Shown: one piece after another, positions 1-7,016 of the stretch
Numbering within the stretch: the stretch's first letter is position 1
Layout: the number at the start of each line of letters is the position of its first letter
Assembly: GCA_002361775.1 (NCBI GenBank)
Contig: DETV01000063.1
Location: forward strand, 1 to 17,464
Origin: Eubacterium sp. UBA3279
GTDB taxonomy: Bacteria > Bacillota > Clostridia > Lachnospirales > Lachnospiraceae
Direction of reading: 5' to 3'
Length of the DNA stretch: 17,464 nt
Translations under genes and position numbers: made by a program
The notes under the pieces: generated by a model
The model's database searches: none
Told to the model about the DNA's origin: nothing
What the model saw: only the letters and a program-made list of their open reading frames with translations

Positions 1-21
1 GTTCGATTCCCATCACCCGCT
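1..21 (+). tRNA. tRNA-Gly, 3' fragment
   Basis: Only the T-loop (GTTCGATTC), the 3' half of the T stem, the acceptor 3' strand CACCCGC and the discriminator T are inside the window. The implied acceptor 5' strand GCGGGTG and a T discriminator match bacterial glycine tRNAs. The anticodon lies outside, so the isoacceptor is unknown. No CCA is encoded after position 21. Confidence 0.75.
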
Positions 22-50
22 TTCGTCAAGGATTCTAAACTTGATGGTAC

Positions 51-124
<74 letters not shown>

Positions 125-151
125 CTTCTTTTCTCTTTAGAGGAAAGGTAT

Positions 152-226
152 GGTGGGTATAGCGCAGTTGGTTAGCGCGCCAGATTGTGGCTCTGGAGGC
201 CCAGGGTTCGAATCCCTGTATCCACC
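152..226 (+). tRNA. tRNA-His (anticodon GTG)
   Basis: Acceptor GTGGGTA (153-159) pairs with TATCCAC (219-225). Anticodon stem CCAGA/TCTGG holds loop TTGTGGC, anticodon GTG. Position 152 is the extra G(-1), the identity element typical of histidine tRNA, and it faces discriminator C at 226. The T stem-loop is complete. CCA is not encoded. Confidence 0.96.
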
Positions 227-244
227 CTGCCGTAAGGCGTACGT

Positions 245-316
245 TGGGCTATCGCCAAGCGGTAAGGCACAGGACTTTGACTCCTGCATTCGGCAGTTCG
301 AATCTGCCTAGCCCAG
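245..316 (+). tRNA. tRNA-Gln (anticodon TTG)
   Basis: Acceptor TGGGCTA pairs perfectly with TAGCCCA (309-315), discriminator G. Anticodon stem CAGGA/TCCTG encloses CTTTGAC, anticodon TTG. The T loop is TTCGAAT. A U-A first acceptor pair is typical of glutamine tRNA. In Clostridia this tRNA is usually charged through the Glu-tRNA(Gln) amidotransferase route. CCA is not encoded. Confidence 0.96.
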
Positions 317-321
317 TAGAT

Positions 322-394
322 GGGATATTAGCTCAGTCGGTAGAGCACTTGACTTTTAATCAAGTTGTCCGGGGTTCGAATCCCCGATGTCTCA
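322..394 (+). tRNA. tRNA-Lys (anticodon TTT)
   Basis: Acceptor GGGATAT pairs with ATGTCTC (387-393) with two wobble pairs; the discriminator is A. Anticodon stem CTTGA/TCAAG encloses CTTTTAA, anticodon TTT. T stem CGGGG/CCCCG is perfect. Only five bases separate it from tRNA-Gln. CCA is not encoded; a terminator-like hairpin starts two bases after the gene. Confidence 0.96.
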
Positions 395-396
395 TT

Positions 397-427
397 GGAC
401 AAGTTGAAAAGACTTGTCCTTTTTTTT
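397..427 (+). terminator. Intrinsic terminator hairpin inside the tRNA cluster
   Basis: Stem GGACAAGT (397-404) pairs perfectly with ACTTGTCC (412-419) around a 7-base loop and is followed by eight T residues (420-427). This is a textbook Rho-independent terminator. It sits between tRNA-Lys and tRNA-Leu, only 9 bases before the latter, which leaves no obvious room for a separate promoter. Confidence 0.85.
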
Positions 428-436
428 GAAAAAAAA

Positions 437-516
437 GCGGTTATGGCGGAATTGGCAGACGCGCTGGTTTTAGGTGCCAGTGGGCAACCGTGTGGGTTCG
501 AGTCCCACTAACCGCA
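437..516 (+). tRNA. tRNA-Leu (anticodon TAG)
   Basis: Acceptor GCGGTTA pairs perfectly with TAACCGC (509-515), discriminator A. Anticodon stem CTGGT/GCCAG encloses TTTAGGT, anticodon TAG. The gene is 80 bases long because of an extended variable arm, as expected for a class II leucine tRNA. T stem GTGGG/CCCAC is intact. CCA is not encoded. Transcription would need read-through of the hairpin at 397-427 or an unseen promoter. Confidence 0.96.
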
Positions 517-522
517 GTACAT

Positions 523-549
523 AAGTGCCTATAAACAGGCACTTTTTTT
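523..549 (+). terminator. Terminator at the end of the tRNA cluster
   Basis: AAGTGCCT (523-530) pairs perfectly with AGGCACTT (537-544) around a 6-base loop, followed by a T run to 549. It ends the tRNA transcript seven bases after tRNA-Leu. Confidence 0.88.
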
Positions 550-620
550 ATTTCGTGTTGCATTTCTTTAACTGTTCCCTGATTAATTTTCTCAAATATC
601 AGATAATATTTTAAGCATAG

Positions 621-660
621 AAAACCACCCTCTGAACTTTGAATAAAGTACTGAGGATGG
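621..660 (-). terminator. Probable terminator of the MATE gene, in the 550-764 gene-free stretch
   Basis: Read on the minus strand, CCATCCTC-A-GTACTT (660 to 646) folds against AAGTTC-A-GAGGGTGG (639 to 625) with a G·U pair and two mismatches, around a 6-base loop, and is followed by TTTT (624-621). On the plus strand the wobble becomes a C-A mismatch, so the fold favours the minus-strand transcript, which is the MATE mRNA about 100 bases after its stop. I see no coding sequence or other clear element in 550-764. Confidence 0.5.
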
Positions 661-764
661 AAGTTCTGTGATTTGTCATTAATGCTATGAAGTCAACCCC
701 TTGTGAGCGGTTGTTACTTAATATATTTTTGTGTAAACATGAGAATGCTACAATGATTTTTTGT

Positions 765-2099
765 TTACGAATGGGGGCGGGCCATCCATTTTCTGTAGAA
801 AAATAATCCGGCTAAATCTGCCAGGATCCAGCCGATGGGGACGGCCATCCAGATTCCTGTTACTCCAATAAAAGAGAAAGAAGATAAAACGTAGGCAAGG
901 ATAACCCTGGTTCCCAGAGAAATCCCGGTAAGTATCAGAGAAATCCCCGGCTTTTGGATTCCCCGGAATAAACCATAAAAAAGGAAGAGACAGCCGATTC
1001 CCCAGTAAAAAGAACCTTCTATACGAAGATACTGGATACCGGTGGCCAATATTTCCTGTTCCTGGGGTGATACAAACAAAAGCAGCAGAGGTTTTGCTGC
1101 CAAAACAACGATCAGGGAAATGATTACGGAAAAAATCACAGATGTCCATGTGGAAATCCGAATACCGTCGCGTATTCTCTCGGATTTTCCTGCGCCGTGG
1201 TTCTGAGCGATGAAGGTGGAAAAGGCATTTCCAAAATCCTGAACGGGCAGATAGGCCAGAGAATCTATTTTAACGGCAGCAGCGAAAGCTGCCATTACGG
1301 CAGGACCGAAACTATTTACAAGCCCCTGCACCATAAGAATTCCTAAATTCATAACGGATTGCTGCAGACAGGTCAGGAGAGAGCAATGCATGATTTCCAG
1401 AAAAAGTTGTTTGTTCCAATGAAGATGACGGCGCTGAATCCGCAGTTCTTTATATTTTAAGAAAGTATACAACATAATGCCGATTCCGGCGGTGAATTGA
1501 GAAATCACTGTGGCGATTGCCGCGCCGGAAATCCCCCAGGAAAAACCGATGACAAATAACAGGTCAAGAGCCAGATTCATGGCGGCTGAAATTCCAAGAA
1601 AAATCAAAGGAACGGAGGAATTTCCCAAAGCCCGTAAAAGGGAAGCGGCATAATTATAAAGAAAAGTTCCGCTGATACCAAGGAAAATGATTCTTATATA
1701 TTCCCGAAACATGGGAAGGACTTCGGCAGGGATCTGAAGCCATATAAGAATATGTTCTAACAGAAGGAAAACCGCTGCATTAAGTAAGACAGTCAGCAGA
1801 CCGATCAGAGAAAATGAAAGAAAAATACTTTTTTTCAATTCCTCCATATCTTTACGCCCGAAACAGATGGAAAACAATACGCCGCTTCCCATGCAAAGGC
1901 CGATAAAAATAGAAGTGAGAAATGTCATCAGAGTATAGGCAGAGCCCACAGCGGCCAAAGCATTTGCCCCCAGAAAGCGGCCTACAATGAGAGTATCAGC
2001 CACGTTATAACACTGCTGCAGAAGATTTCCCAAAATCATAGGGAATGCAAAAAAAAGGATAGAGGAAGCAATAGGTCCTCTGGTAAGATCGCGTTGCAT
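765..2099 (-). CDS. MATE family multidrug/toxin efflux transporter
   Basis: A 444-residue, highly hydrophobic protein with about 12 predicted membrane helices in two similar halves, the normal size and plan of the MATE (multi antimicrobial extrusion) family, which exports drugs or metabolites with Na+ or H+ antiport. The early stretch FPMILGNLLQQCYNVADTLI (residues 19-38) followed by VGRFLG and GSAY is typical of the NorM/DinF-like clostridial MATE group. A start 31 codons further upstream is open, but the ATG at 2099 is preferred: the family N terminus begins here (MQRDLTRGPI), and minus-strand GAGGT lies about seven bases before it. A promoter candidate at 2149-2176 would lie inside the longer version. 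Substrate unknown. It is a single-gene unit divergent from rho. Confidence 0.9.
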   Translation of the reverse strand: MQRDLTRGPIASSILFFAFPMILGNLLQQCYNVADTLIVGRFLGANALAAVGSAYTLMTFLTSIFIGLCMGSGVLFSICFGRKDMEELKKSIFLSFSLIGLLTVLLNAAVFLLLEHILIWLQIPAEVLPMFREYIRIIFLGISGTFLYNYAASLLRALGNSSVPLIFLGISAAMNLALDLLFVIGFSWGISGAAIATVISQFTAGIGIMLYTFLKYKELRIQRRHLHWNKQLFLEIMHCSLLTCLQQSVMNLGILMVQGLVNSFGPAVMAAFAAAVKIDSLAYLPVQDFGNAFSTFIAQNHGAGKSERIRDGIRISTWTSVIFSVIISLIVVLAAKPLLLLFVSPQEQEILATGIQYLRIEGSFYWGIGCLFLFYGLFRGIQKPGISLILTGISLGTRVILAYVLSSFSFIGVTGIWMAVPIGWILADLAGLFFYRKWMARPHS

Positions 2100-2148
2100 A
2101 AAAATACCTCGTAAAAATAAAAATTTATGGTAATAAAACCACACGCTT

Positions 2149-2176
2149 ATCATAACAGATAAGAAAAGAATTGCAA
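2149..2176 (-). promoter_or_regulatory. Candidate promoter of the MATE gene
   Basis: On the minus strand, TTGCAA (2176-2171), a 16-base spacer and TATGAT (2154-2149) with TG one base upstream of the -10 box (extended -10). It would give a leader of about 40 bases to the ATG at 2099. The -35 box is only partly consensus. Confidence 0.5.
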
Positions 2177-2185
2177 GTATACACA

Positions 2186-2214
2186 TTGACACAAATTCCG
2201 TCCCCTGTTAAAAT
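2186..2214 (+). promoter_or_regulatory. Promoter of rho (sigma-A type)
   Basis: TTGACA at 2186-2191, a 17-base spacer and TAAAAT at 2209-2214. The -35 box is perfect. Transcription should begin near 2221, giving a leader of about 90 bases before rho. Its -35 box lies ten bases from that of the divergent MATE promoter. Confidence 0.8.
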
Positions 2215-2221
2215 AGAAGAG

Positions 2222-2289
2222 CAAGAAAATCTTGAAACACATGTAATACTACATTTCTTGAAGAATTTGTCTGATGCATTTCAAATTTT
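2222..2289 (+). promoter_or_regulatory. Structured leader of rho
   Basis: The 5' end CAAGAAA (2222-2228) can pair with TTTCTTG (2254-2260), with an inner ATGT/ACAT stem, or its first five bases can pair with TCTTG (2230-2234); the two folds exclude each other. A second hairpin pairs AGAATTTG (2262-2269) with CAAATTTT (2282-2289). The ribosome binding site (GGAAAGGA, 2295-2302) follows. A five-codon frame (ATG at 2293, TAA at 2308) ends directly before the rho ATG. Whether any of this regulates rho is inference. Confidence 0.35.
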
Positions 2290-2310
2290 GCCATGGAAAG
2301 GAAAGAATAA

Positions 2311-3615
2311 ATGAGAGAAAAATATGAATCACTATCTGCCAGCGAATTGCGGGAAGTAGCAAAAGCCAGAGGTTTAAAAGGTATTTCAGGCCTGAGAAAG
2401 GATGAACTGGTAGAAAGAATGCTGGAAGAAGATACAAAAGAGCAGGAAAGACAGATCGAAGAAAAACGTGCAGAATTCAGCCAGCTTGATAGTGGAATCG
2501 AAGCACACGGAATTCTGGAAGTTCTGGCAGATGGATATGGTTTTATTCGAAGCGATAATTATCTTCCGGGAGAAAATGATGTGTATGTATCCCCTTCCCA
2601 GATTCGTCGTTTTAACCTGAAGACAGGAGATATTCTTCGGGGAAGTACCAGGGTAAAAAAAGAAAATGAAAAATTCGGAGCGTTACTGTATGTAACATCC
2701 ATTAACGGAATGTCTCCCAATGACAGTATGAAACGATGGAATTTTGAAGATATGACGCCCATATTTCCTGACGAGCGGCTTCGCCTGGAACGTCCGGGGG
2801 GAAGTATGGCCATGAGGATCACGGATCTGATCAGCCCCATAGGTAAAGGACAGAGAGGTATGATTGTTTCACCGCCGAAGGCAGGTAAGACTACTTTGTT
2901 GAAAGAAGCGGCACAGTCTATTCTTCGCAACAATCCGGAGATGCATCTGATAATCCTTCTGATTGATGAACGTCCGGAAGAGGTTACTGATATTAAAGAA
3001 GCGATTCGTGGGAAAAATGTAGAGGTGATTTATTCCACCTTTGATGAATTGCCGGAGCATCATAAAAGAGTATCAGAGATGGTAATTGAAAGAGCAAAGC
3101 GATTGGTAGAACATAAAAAGGACGTGACGATTTTTATTGATAGTATTACAAGACTGGCGCGGGCATATAACCTGACAGTTCCCCCCAGTGGAAGAACATT
3201 GTCCGGCGGTCTGGATCCGGCAGCTCTTCATATGCCGAAACGGTTCTTTGGAGCAGCCAGAAATATGCGGGAAGGTGGAAGCCTTACCATATTGGCTACA
3301 GCTTTGGTGGATACGGGAAGTAAGATGGATGATGTGGTTTACGAAGAATTTAAAGGAACCGGTAATATGGAACTGGTATTAGACCGTAAACTTCAGGAAA
3401 AACGAGTATTTCCAGCGATTGATATTGCAAAATCAGGAACACGAAGAGAAGATCTTTTGCTGAGTCAGGATGAGCAGGAAGCTGTTTATATCATGCGCAA
3501 GGCGCTGAATGGAATGAAAGCAGATGAGGCAGTGGAAAATATTCTGAATATGTTTACGAAAACCAGAAATAACCAGGAATTGGTGCAGATGGTGAAAAAA
3601 CAGAAATTCATCTAA
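2311..3615 (+). CDS. rho: Transcription termination factor Rho
   Basis: A 434-residue hexameric RNA-dependent ATPase that pulls RNA out of the transcription complex at Rho-dependent terminators. Domain order is canonical: SAP-like N-terminal helices (about 5-45), an RNA-binding cold-shock-like domain (about 64-135, with GYGFIR and VYVSPSQIRRF), then the RecA-type ATPase. Walker A is PPKAGKTT (188-195), the catalytic glutamate lies in LIDERPEE (217-224), Walker B is IFIDSITRLARAYN (274-287), the Q-loop carries LSGG (297-300), and the R-loop region is KGTGNMEL (348-355). The bicyclomycin-contact residues of E. coli Rho appear conserved (R221, D277, S278). Length is close to E. coli Rho (419), without the large N-terminal insertions of some Gram-positive Rho proteins. 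The ATG follows AAAGGA. No intrinsic terminator is visible before the rpmE promoter. Confidence 0.98.
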   Translation: MREKYESLSASELREVAKARGLKGISGLRKDELVERMLEEDTKEQERQIEEKRAEFSQLDSGIEAHGILEVLADGYGFIRSDNYLPGENDVYVSPSQIRRFNLKTGDILRGSTRVKKENEKFGALLYVTSINGMSPNDSMKRWNFEDMTPIFPDERLRLERPGGSMAMRITDLISPIGKGQRGMIVSPPKAGKTTLLKEAAQSILRNNPEMHLIILLIDERPEEVTDIKEAIRGKNVEVIYSTFDELPEHHKRVSEMVIERAKRLVEHKKDVTIFIDSITRLARAYNLTVPPSGRTLSGGLDPAALHMPKRFFGAARNMREGGSLTILATALVDTGSKMDDVVYEEFKGTGNMELVLDRKLQEKRVFPAIDIAKSGTRREDLLLSQDEQEAVYIMRKALNGMKADEAVENILNMFTKTRNNQELVQMVKKQKFI

Positions 3616-3632
3616 AAATTTAAGGAAACAAC

Positions 3633-3661
3633 TTGCATTTCCCTTGGGGATATGTTATACT
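3633..3661 (+). promoter_or_regulatory. Promoter of rpmE and the downstream gene run
   Basis: TTGCAT at 3633-3638, a 17-base spacer and TATACT at 3656-3661, with TG one base before the -10 box (extended -10). Predicted start near 3668, leaving a leader of about 105 bases before the rpmE ATG. It starts 18 bases after the rho stop codon. Confidence 0.8.
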
Positions 3662-3666
3662 TTACA

Positions 3667-3732
3667 AGCTGTTTAAATATTAAAAAACAAAATAGCTGTA
3701 AGGATCTGATTGAAGTAAATCAGTGAATTACA
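3667..3732 (+). promoter_or_regulatory. Structured 5' leader of rpmE (candidate L31 autoregulatory element)
   Basis: TGTAA (3697-3701) pairs with TTACA (3728-3732) and CTGATT (3706-3711) with AATCAG (3718-3723), closing a GAAGTA loop. Between the stems is a symmetric 4x4 internal loop, GGAT (3702-3705) facing TGAA (3724-3727), that can form consecutive G·A, G·A and A·G mismatches. A weaker upstream pairing is AGCTGTTT (3667-3674) with AAAC (3685-3688) plus AGCT (3694-3697). L31 leader RNAs are known in Firmicutes; I cannot confirm that this matches that consensus. Confidence 0.45.
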
Positions 3733-3775
3733 AATGTATATAAGTCTAATAAGTAAATAAGAAGAGGTGAAAATC

Positions 3776-3979
3776 ATGAGAGAAGGAATCCATCCTGAAT
3801 ATCATCAGGCAACAGTAACATGTAACTGTGGAAACACATTCGTAACAGGATCTACAAAAAAAGATATCCACGTAGAAATCTGTTCCAAATGCCATCCTTT
3901 CTATACAGGACAGCAGAAGGCAGCGGCAGCCCGTGGACGTATTGACAAGTTCAATAAGAAATACGGTATTAACGCATAA
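3776..3979 (+). CDS. rpmE: 50S ribosomal protein L31, zinc-binding type
   Basis: A 67-residue protein beginning MREGIHPEYHQATVTCNCGN, clearly bacterial L31, which sits at the subunit interface and central protuberance of the 50S subunit. Cysteines 16, 18, 36 and 39 (C-x-C and C-x-x-C) are the zinc ligands, so this is the zinc-containing (C+) form rather than the zinc-independent paralogue made in zinc starvation. The C-terminal GRIDKFNKKYG motif is intact. The ATG at 3776 is chosen over a GTG three codons upstream because AGAGGTG (3763-3769) is its ribosome binding site at normal spacing and the family starts at this methionine. First gene of the long rightward run. Confidence 0.97.
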   Translation: MREGIHPEYHQATVTCNCGNTFVTGSTKKDIHVEICSKCHPFYTGQQKAAAARGRIDKFNKKYGINA

Positions 3980-3997
3980 GAAAATACGGGAAATGAG

Positions 3998-4030
3998 CGG
4001 GTTGAGGTTGATAAAATCTCAACCTGTTTT
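3998..4030 (+). terminator. Weak terminator or attenuator after rpmE
   Basis: CGGGTTGAG (3998-4006) pairs with CTCAACCTG (4018-4026), one G·U, followed by only TTTT (4027-4030). The short T run suggests partial termination, which would make L31 mRNA more abundant than the downstream genes. No convincing promoter lies between it and the next gene. Confidence 0.55.
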
Positions 4031-4072
4031 ACTCTATGAAAATAATCGAAAGGTTAAGAAAACGGAGGAGCG

Positions 4073-5038
4073 ATGAAGTCATCAAATATTGGCGGACAGG
4101 CTGTAATGGAAGGTATCATGATGCGATGCGGGGACAGGTATTCCGTGGGTGTCAGAAAGCCGGATGGAGAGATTGAAGTGAAAGTAGAGCCGTACAAGAG
4201 CTGGGGAAAAGGAAAGAAACTGTGGAAACTTCCTGTCTTCCGTGGAGTTCTCTCTTTCTTTGAATCTCTTGTGGTAGGGATGAAATGCCTGATGTATTCA
4301 GCCAGTTTTATTGAAGAGGAAGATGAGCCGGAACAGAAAGAAAAACTGACAAAAGAAGAAAAAAGGGAAAATGATCAGAAGAAAGAAAAGCAGGAACAAT
4401 GGATGATGTATGGAACGGTAGCTTTTTCCGTGATCTTATCCATAGCATTATTTATTCTGCTGCCCTACTTTATTGCCGGATTTTTGCGTCATATTACAAA
4501 TTCAGAGCTTTTGATCTCAATAGCGGAAGCTTGCGTGAGAATGTTGCTTTTTCTGGGGTATCTGCTGTTGATTTCCCGCATGAAGGACATTCAGCGGGTG
4601 TTTATGTATCACGGTGCAGAGCATAAATGTATCAATTGCGTGGAGCATGGACTGGAATTGAATGTGGATAATGTGATGAAGAGTTCCCGGGAACATAAAC
4701 GGTGCGGAACCAGTTTTCTGCTGTTTGTAATGATCGTGAGTATTATTTTCTTCCTGTTTATCCGGGTATCCTCCCCATGGCTCAGAGTAGTGGTTCGTTT
4801 GCTGCTGCTGCCGGTGATTGCCGGTGTATCTTATGAGATCATCCGTCTGGCAGGAAGCAGTGATAACTGGTTTGTGACAATGCTGAGTAAGCCGGGATTG
4901 GCGCTGCAGCGTCTTACAACGAGAGAGCCGGAACCGGAAATGGCAGAAGTAGCCATAAAAGCAGTGGAGGCAGTATTTGACTGGAAAGCGTATCTGGAAG
5001 AAAATTTTCCAGAGCAGTACGGTGAAAAAGAATTATGA
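4073..5038 (+). CDS. DUF1385 family membrane protein (YqhQ-like)
   Basis: A 321-residue protein of the DUF1385 family, whose molecular function is not established to my knowledge. The signature N terminus GGQAVMEGIMMR (residues 7-18) is present, and the conserved YHGAEHKCINCVEHG block (179-193) is rich in His, Glu and Cys, suggestive of metal binding or catalysis (inference). A charged Lys/Glu segment (80-108) precedes membrane helices at about 113-137, 147-168, 213-232 and 237-255. The ATG is preceded by CGGAGGAG. It overlaps prmC by the four bases ATGA, so the two are probably translationally coupled. In Lachnospiraceae and other Firmicutes this family is often found beside rpmE, prmC and prfA, but no direct role in translation can be read from the sequence. 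Confidence 0.92.
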   Translation: MKSSNIGGQAVMEGIMMRCGDRYSVGVRKPDGEIEVKVEPYKSWGKGKKLWKLPVFRGVLSFFESLVVGMKCLMYSASFIEEEDEPEQKEKLTKEEKRENDQKKEKQEQWMMYGTVAFSVILSIALFILLPYFIAGFLRHITNSELLISIAEACVRMLLFLGYLLLISRMKDIQRVFMYHGAEHKCINCVEHGLELNVDNVMKSSREHKRCGTSFLLFVMIVSIIFFLFIRVSSPWLRVVVRLLLLPVIAGVSYEIIRLAGSSDNWFVTMLSKPGLALQRLTTREPEPEMAEVAIKAVEAVFDWKAYLEENFPEQYGEKEL

Positions 5039-5880
5039 GTACATGGAGAGAGGCTTTAAAAGAAGGGGAAGAAAGACTGATTGGGGCAGGGATTTCAGAG
5101 GGAAAATACGATGCCTGGGCTTTGATGGAATTTGCTTTTGATATGGAAAAAAGCTATTATTTTCTCCATGAAGATGATAGAATAGAAGAGGAACAGTCGG
5201 AAAAGTACAGGAAATTGATCGCAGAGCGGGAAAAAAGGATGCCGCTGCAGCAGATTTTGGGCAGCGCCTGGTTTATGGGATATGAATTCTATGTAAATGA
5301 TCAGGTTTTGATTCCAAGATTTGATACAGAGATTTTGGTGGAGGAAGCAGGAAAACGTCTGAAACCGGGAATGCAGATTCTGGATCTATGCACGGGAAGC
5401 GGCTGTATTTTACTTAGTTTACTGGCAGAACATAAAAATCTGCAAATAAATGGTACCGGGGCGGATATTTCTTCCCGGGCCCTGGCGGTGGCAAAAGAGA
5501 ACAGAAAACGGCTGAATGTCCAGGCGGACTTTGTGGAAAGTGATCTGTTTTCAGAAATAAGGGGAAGTTACCATATGATTACCTCAAATCCTCCCTACAT
5601 AGTAACGGGAGAGATAGAAAAGCTGATGCCGGAAGTGAGAGATCATGAACCCCATCTGGCATTGGATGGAAAAGAGGACGGATTATATTTTTACAGGAAG
5701 ATTGTAGAGCAGGCTCCCTCTTACCTGGAACCGGACGGCTGGCTTTGTCTGGAAATCGGATATGACCAGGGAGAAGCGCTGAAAAGGATGATGGAACAGA
5801 GCGGTTATGAAAATATACAGATTGTAAAAGATCTGGCCGGGCTGGACCGGGTAGTAACAGGGCAAAAAACTGCAGGCTAA
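5035..5880 (+). CDS. prmC: Release factor glutamine methyltransferase PrmC
   Basis: A 281-residue SAM-dependent methyltransferase that methylates the glutamine of the GGQ motif in release factors 1 and 2, which raises their catalytic efficiency. An N-terminal helical domain (about 1-75) recognises the release factor; the Rossmann-like domain carries the SAM-binding motif DLCTGSG (117-123) and the catalytic NPPY (185-188) that holds the glutamine side chain. The IPRFDTE motif (93-99) is the usual linker, with F where many homologues have P. Its substrate gene prfA follows after 17 bases, the common bacterial pairing, here in reversed order compared with E. coli (prfA-prmC). The start ATG overlaps the DUF1385 stop; its ribosome binding site (GGTGAA) lies in that gene. 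Confidence 0.96.
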   Translation: MSTWREALKEGEERLIGAGISEGKYDAWALMEFAFDMEKSYYFLHEDDRIEEEQSEKYRKLIAEREKRMPLQQILGSAWFMGYEFYVNDQVLIPRFDTEILVEEAGKRLKPGMQILDLCTGSGCILLSLLAEHKNLQINGTGADISSRALAVAKENRKRLNVQADFVESDLFSEIRGSYHMITSNPPYIVTGEIEKLMPEVRDHEPHLALDGKEDGLYFYRKIVEQAPSYLEPDGWLCLEIGYDQGEALKRMMEQSGYENIQIVKDLAGLDRVVTGQKTAG

Positions 5881-5897
5881 AACCAGGAGGAAAGAAA

Positions 5898-6974
5898 ATG
5901 TTTGATAAATTAGAAGATCTGCTGATTCGTCTGGAAGAAATTCTCAGCGAATTAAATGAACCGGGAGTGGCGAACGATCCGGCGAGATTTCAGAAGCTGA
6001 TGAAGGAACAGAGCGAATTACAGCCTATCGTGGATGCGTATAAAGAATATAAAAATTGTCAGCAGACCGTGGAGGAGAGTCTGGCTATGCTGGATGAAGA
6101 GTCGGATGAAGAGATGCGGGAGATGCTGAAGGAAGAACTGGCAGATGCAAAGAAAAGAATTGAAGAACTGGAACATGAAATGAAGATTCTTCTTCTTCCC
6201 AAAGATCCTAATGACAGTAAGAATGTTATTGTGGAGATCCGCGCAGGCGCGGGTGGAGATGAGGCAGCTCTTTTTGCCGCTGAGATTTACCGGATGTATG
6301 TGAAATATGCAGAGACTCAGCGGTGGAAAACAGAAATGTTGTCACTGAATGAGAACGGAATCGGTGGATTTAAAGAAGTAACTTTTATGATCAATGGAAA
6401 TGGAGCATATTCTCGGTTAAAGTACGAAAGTGGAGTACATCGGGTACAGAGGGTACCTGAGACCGAATCCGGCGGAAGAATCCATACTTCCACGATTACT
6501 GTGGCAATTATGCCGGAAGCAGAAGAGATTGACTTTGAATTAGATATGAATGACTGTAAGTTTGATGTATTCCGCGCATCGGGAAATGGAGGACAGTGTG
6601 TCAATACCACAGACTCTGCAGTGCGTCTGACTCATATTCCTACAGGAATTGTTATTTCCTGTCAGGATGAAAAGTCCCAGTTAAAGAACAGAGATAAAGC
6701 GATCAAAGTACTTCGCTCCAGACTGTATGATCTGGAACTTCAGAAACGCCATGATGCAGAAGCAGAGGCAAGAAGAAGTCAGGTGGGAACAGGTGACCGA
6801 TCAGAAAAGATCAGAACCTACAACTTCCCTCAGGGCCGTGTGACAGATCATCGAATCAAATTAACACTGCATCGTCTTGACAGTATCTTAAACGGAGATC
6901 TGTCAGAGATTATAGACAGTCTTATTGCAGCCGATCAGGCGGCGAAGCTGGCAAATCTTCAGGAAGACGCATAA
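5898..6974 (+). CDS. prfA: Peptide chain release factor 1
   Basis: A 358-residue class I release factor that recognises UAA and UAG stop codons and triggers peptide release. The GGQ motif is at 231-233 in ASGNGGQCVNTTDSAVR. The recognition tripeptide is PET (187-189), a form of the RF1 P-x-T signature, not the SPF of RF2, so the assignment to RF1 is firm. The N-terminal helical domain 1 (about 1-100) and the RSEKIRTYNFPQGRVTDHR block (301-319) are intact, and length matches the family. AGGAGG lies seven bases before the ATG. The gene follows prmC directly; a 42-base gap separates it from the next gene. Confidence 0.98.
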   Translation: MFDKLEDLLIRLEEILSELNEPGVANDPARFQKLMKEQSELQPIVDAYKEYKNCQQTVEESLAMLDEESDEEMREMLKEELADAKKRIEELEHEMKILLLPKDPNDSKNVIVEIRAGAGGDEAALFAAEIYRMYVKYAETQRWKTEMLSLNENGIGGFKEVTFMINGNGAYSRLKYESGVHRVQRVPETESGGRIHTSTITVAIMPEAEEIDFELDMNDCKFDVFRASGNGGQCVNTTDSAVRLTHIPTGIVISCQDEKSQLKNRDKAIKVLRSRLYDLELQKRHDAEAEARRSQVGTGDRSEKIRTYNFPQGRVTDHRIKLTLHRLDSILNGDLSEIIDSLIAADQAAKLANLQEDA

Positions 6975-7016
6975 AGCAATAAATGTAGTAATACCGTAAA
7001 ACGGAGGAAATGCAAT

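Noticed and set aside
187..429. 80-codon frame across the tRNA cluster
   Set aside because: It runs through four tRNA genes and a terminator; not a protein gene.
748..1149. 133-codon minus-strand frame inside the MATE gene
   Set aside because: Shadow frame of the transporter gene; no motif or start signal.
2100..2192. Upstream start of the MATE gene, 31 codons longer
   Set aside because: The extension lacks a good ribosome binding site, does not fit the family N terminus and would cover the likely promoter.
3767..3775. GTG start of rpmE three codons upstream
   Set aside because: That GTG overlaps the ribosome binding site of the ATG at 3776, and L31 proteins begin at the later methionine.
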